NCBI GenBank assembly: GCA_030671915.1
Contig: DAOVHN010000163.1
Location: 1 to 6,097 of the forward strand
Direction: 5' to 3'
Length of the DNA stretch: 6,097 nt
Source of the DNA: Pseudomonadota bacterium
GTDB taxonomy: Bacteria > Pseudomonadota > Alphaproteobacteria > UBA8366 > JADFVY01
The notes below the pieces were generated by a model. That model ran no database searches, was not told where the DNA came from, and saw nothing but the letters and a program-made list of their open reading frames with translations. The position numbers and the translations under genes are program-made. Below are positions 4,910 to 6,097 of the stretch, one piece after another. The stretch's first letter is position 1. Every line of letters begins with the position of its first letter.

Positions 4910-5511
4910 AATCGAAAATATCGAGAGCTTCTCTGATAGCTCTTTTCACCGTTATTTCATTTGCATCTTCGGCGGCTGCTGACGAGTCGGAGAGGCTTGC
5001 GCTTCAGTTCCTCGGAACTGCTACCGGCACGTCATGGGACCTGTTGTCCGAGGCAACGGTTGCAGAGATCGTCGTGCTCGCCGAAGACGGCAATTTCAAC
5101 CCAGCGGATCTTGAGGGATTCGGCTGCTTCGAGATAGATCTCGTGGATCCGTCGAGCGGCGTGGTCGTCGGCACCGGGGTCGATTGTCTGGCCCCCGTGC
5201 CCGTTGGCCCGGAAGGGAACATCTTCGACGCTATCGAGGTGGAAGCCTTTTCCTTCTTTATTCTTCCTGGCGGCGCGTTCGTTTCCAATGGCTTGACCAG
5301 TGTGCGCGCTTTCCTTCCCGGCATTGGCGACGGCGACGGCTTTACGCACGTCACCGGATCGCTGCCGGAACAGAACAACATCTTAGCCGCCACGGGACAG
5401 TTCAAGGATAAGGGCTCGACGCGCGTGTCCGGCGCCGTGGACCTCAGTCAATTCGGCGCTGGAATAGTCGCCTTCAACTGCCTCTGGATCGTGGACATCA
5501 AGATAAACTGA
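4906..5511 (+). CDS. Secreted protein, probable allene-oxide-cyclase/dirigent-like beta-barrel, 201 aa
   Basis: Residues 1-25 form a Sec signal peptide: K3/K5/R7, a hydrophobic core LIALFTVISFA, then SSAAA with predicted cleavage after A25. The mature ~176 residues are acidic and beta-rich. The C-terminal block (GFTHVTGSL, then AATGQFKDKGSTRVSGAVDLS at 161-181, and FNCLWIVDIK) resembles the glycine-bounded strands of AOC-barrel/dirigent-like bacterial proteins, in which 'TG-x-F...G...RVSG-x-VD' is typical. Three cysteines (C74, C94, C192) remain after cleavage, so one disulfide is possible. The role is unknown: bacterial members are mostly uncharacterised and no enzymatic residues can be assigned. 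The ATG at 4906 has AAGGA at 4894-4898. It stands alone before an inverted repeat. Confidence 0.8.
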   Translation: MKSKISRASLIALFTVISFASSAAADESERLALQFLGTATGTSWDLLSEATVAEIVVLAEDGNFNPADLEGFGCFEIDLVDPSSGVVVGTGVDCLAPVPVGPEGNIFDAIEVEAFSFFILPGGAFVSNGLTSVRAFLPGIGDGDGFTHVTGSLPEQNNILAATGQFKDKGSTRVSGAVDLSQFGAGIVAFNCLWIVDIKIN

Positions 5512-5525
5512 GATCCGACCTGATC

Positions 5526-5572
5526 CGGCCCGGCAGGGGCGATCGGCGTTTTCACCATTCGACGCCGGGCCG
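5526..5572. terminator. Inverted repeat after the secreted-protein gene
   Basis: CGGCCCGGC (5526-5534) and GCCGGGCCG (5564-5572) are perfect 9-bp complements, starting 14 bp after the stop. The 29-base loop and lack of a T-run make it an imperfect terminator. It may instead be the outer part of the adjoining dispersed repeat. Confidence 0.3.
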
Positions 5573-5653
5573 CGGCCTCATCCTGAGCCCGACGAAGGAC
5601 GAAGGATGGCCACGGGATCGGGCCACACATCGATGATGTGTGGCCTGTGGCGC
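5560..5653 (+). repeat. Hairpin-forming intergenic repeat, copy B, with an extra dispersed-repeat segment
   Basis: 5604-5653 pairs with copy A (44/50). Its core is a perfect 11-bp stem, GGCCACACATC (5621-5631) and GATGTGTGGCC (5635-5645), with loop GAT. Immediately upstream is CCTCATCCTGAGC...GAAGGACGAAGG (5577-5605), a degenerate form of a repeat widespread in alphaproteobacterial intergenic DNA; copy A lacks it (the shared CGACGCCG lies directly before the core there). Its reverse strand gives the well-known spurious peptide FVLRRAQDE. Confidence 0.8.
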
Positions 5654-5799
5654 TTCATGACACCTTGCCGTTCAAGTCGGTGACGCCCAAAACCGGCAAT
5701 TTAATATTCTTCTTCAACTCACTATCGAAAAATCAATCGAATTTCCCCGGACACTACTGATACTGTCCCTCGAGTTCCGCTGACCAGGGGATAGATTGA
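5654..5799. other. Upstream region of the SDR gene
   Basis: About 146 bp without a gene, AT-rich between 5695 and 5745. A promoter for the dehydrogenase gene is expected here, but no confident -35/-10 pair or palindromic operator is seen. Confidence 0.3.
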
Positions 5800-6097
5800 A
5801 TGAATAAAGTTGCTGTCGTTACCGGAGCTGCGCGTGGGATCGGACTGGCCACCACGAAAAAGTTTCTCTCCGAACACTGGCAGGTCGTTATGCTGGATAT
5901 CGATGGCGAGGCGCAGGATCGGGCACGCCGGGGGCTGAACGATCCCGACAACACGGTTTCCATACACTGTGACGTATCGGATCCGGATCAGGTCGCCGCG
6001 GCGGTCGAAAAGGCTGTCGCCAGATTTGGCCGCATCGATACGCTAGTGAACAACGCCGGCATCGCAGTCTTTAAATCCGTGATGGACACCAGTTTCA
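5800..6097 (+). CDS. Short-chain dehydrogenase/reductase (SDR), 3' end cut by the window edge
   Basis: The first 99 residues of a classical SDR, normally about 250 residues, are visible. The Rossmann start VAVVTGAARGIG (4-15) contains the TGxxxGIG cofactor loop. D33 at the end of the second strand (VMLDID) favours NAD(H) over NADP(H). D58 (CDVSD) contacts adenine in the family, and NNAG (84-87) is the conserved structural motif. The catalytic Ser, Tyr and Lys lie beyond the window. Family enzymes oxidise or reduce alcohol/ketone groups in the cytoplasm; the substrate cannot be deduced. The ribosome site AGGGGA (5786-5791) is eight bases before ATG. Confidence 0.93.
   Translation, partial: MNKVAVVTGAARGIGLATTKKFLSEHWQVVMLDIDGEAQDRARRGLNDPDNTVSIHCDVSDPDQVAAAVEKAVARFGRIDTLVNNAGIAVFKSVMDTSF

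Noticed and set aside
5004..5405. Minus-strand frames opposite the secreted-protein gene
   Set aside because: The plus-strand frame has a clean signal peptide and ribosome site; the antisense frames are Ser/Pro/Thr-rich with no start signals.
5448..5630. Minus-strand frame starting MCGPIPWPSFVLRRAQDE, and the related MCAPIPWPS frame starting at 2626
   Set aside because: Both are translations of the dispersed repeat; the peptide is a familiar spurious product in alphaproteobacterial genomes.
2600..5653. The repeat pair as a CRISPR array or IS ends
   Set aside because: There are only two copies 3 kb apart, no regular spacers, both are direct rather than inverted, and no intact transposase lies between them.

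Overview
The window looks like an alphaproteobacterial chromosome segment. Reasons are the high GC in the left half, a PmtA-type phospholipid methyltransferase, and an intergenic repeat whose reverse-strand translation (FVLRRAQDE) is common spurious coding in that class. The genus cannot be fixed from the sequence.

Layout. Bases 1-1591 hold two minus-strand metabolic genes: a PmtA-like SAM-dependent methyltransferase (974-1591) and, downstream of it, a class I PLP aminotransferase (1-928) that runs off the left edge. Divergent from them, a cupin of the cysteine/thiol dioxygenase type starts at 1708. It is followed by a 67-aa orphan protein (2368-2571) and a 95-aa two-helix membrane protein of the family usually labelled 'bacteriophage holin' (2787-3074).

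Bases 2600-5653 look like an accessory block bounded by two directly oriented copies (44/50 identical) of a hairpin-forming intergenic repeat. Base composition is visibly more AT-rich inside it, especially 4370-4720. The block contains an orphan minus-strand gene (3177-3563) and, 775 bp away, a second copy of that gene's promoter plus its first ~14 codons, fused in frame to a fragment of an IS110-family transposase (4066-4338). Both copies carry tandem palindromes (CGTTACGTAACG type) at identical distances from the start codon. An AT-rich stretch follows with possible RNA structure or small genes (4545-4670, 4742-4909), then a secreted 201-aa protein resembling the allene-oxide-cyclase/dirigent barrel (4906-5511).

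After the second repeat, a short-chain dehydrogenase/reductase begins at 5800 and leaves the window at the right edge.

No complete defence system, CRISPR array, tRNA or rRNA is visible. The most unusual feature is the duplicated 'operator array plus N-terminus' module, which has been given a different body in each copy. The genes do not form one obvious pathway: the left side is housekeeping-like and the middle is mobile or orphan material.
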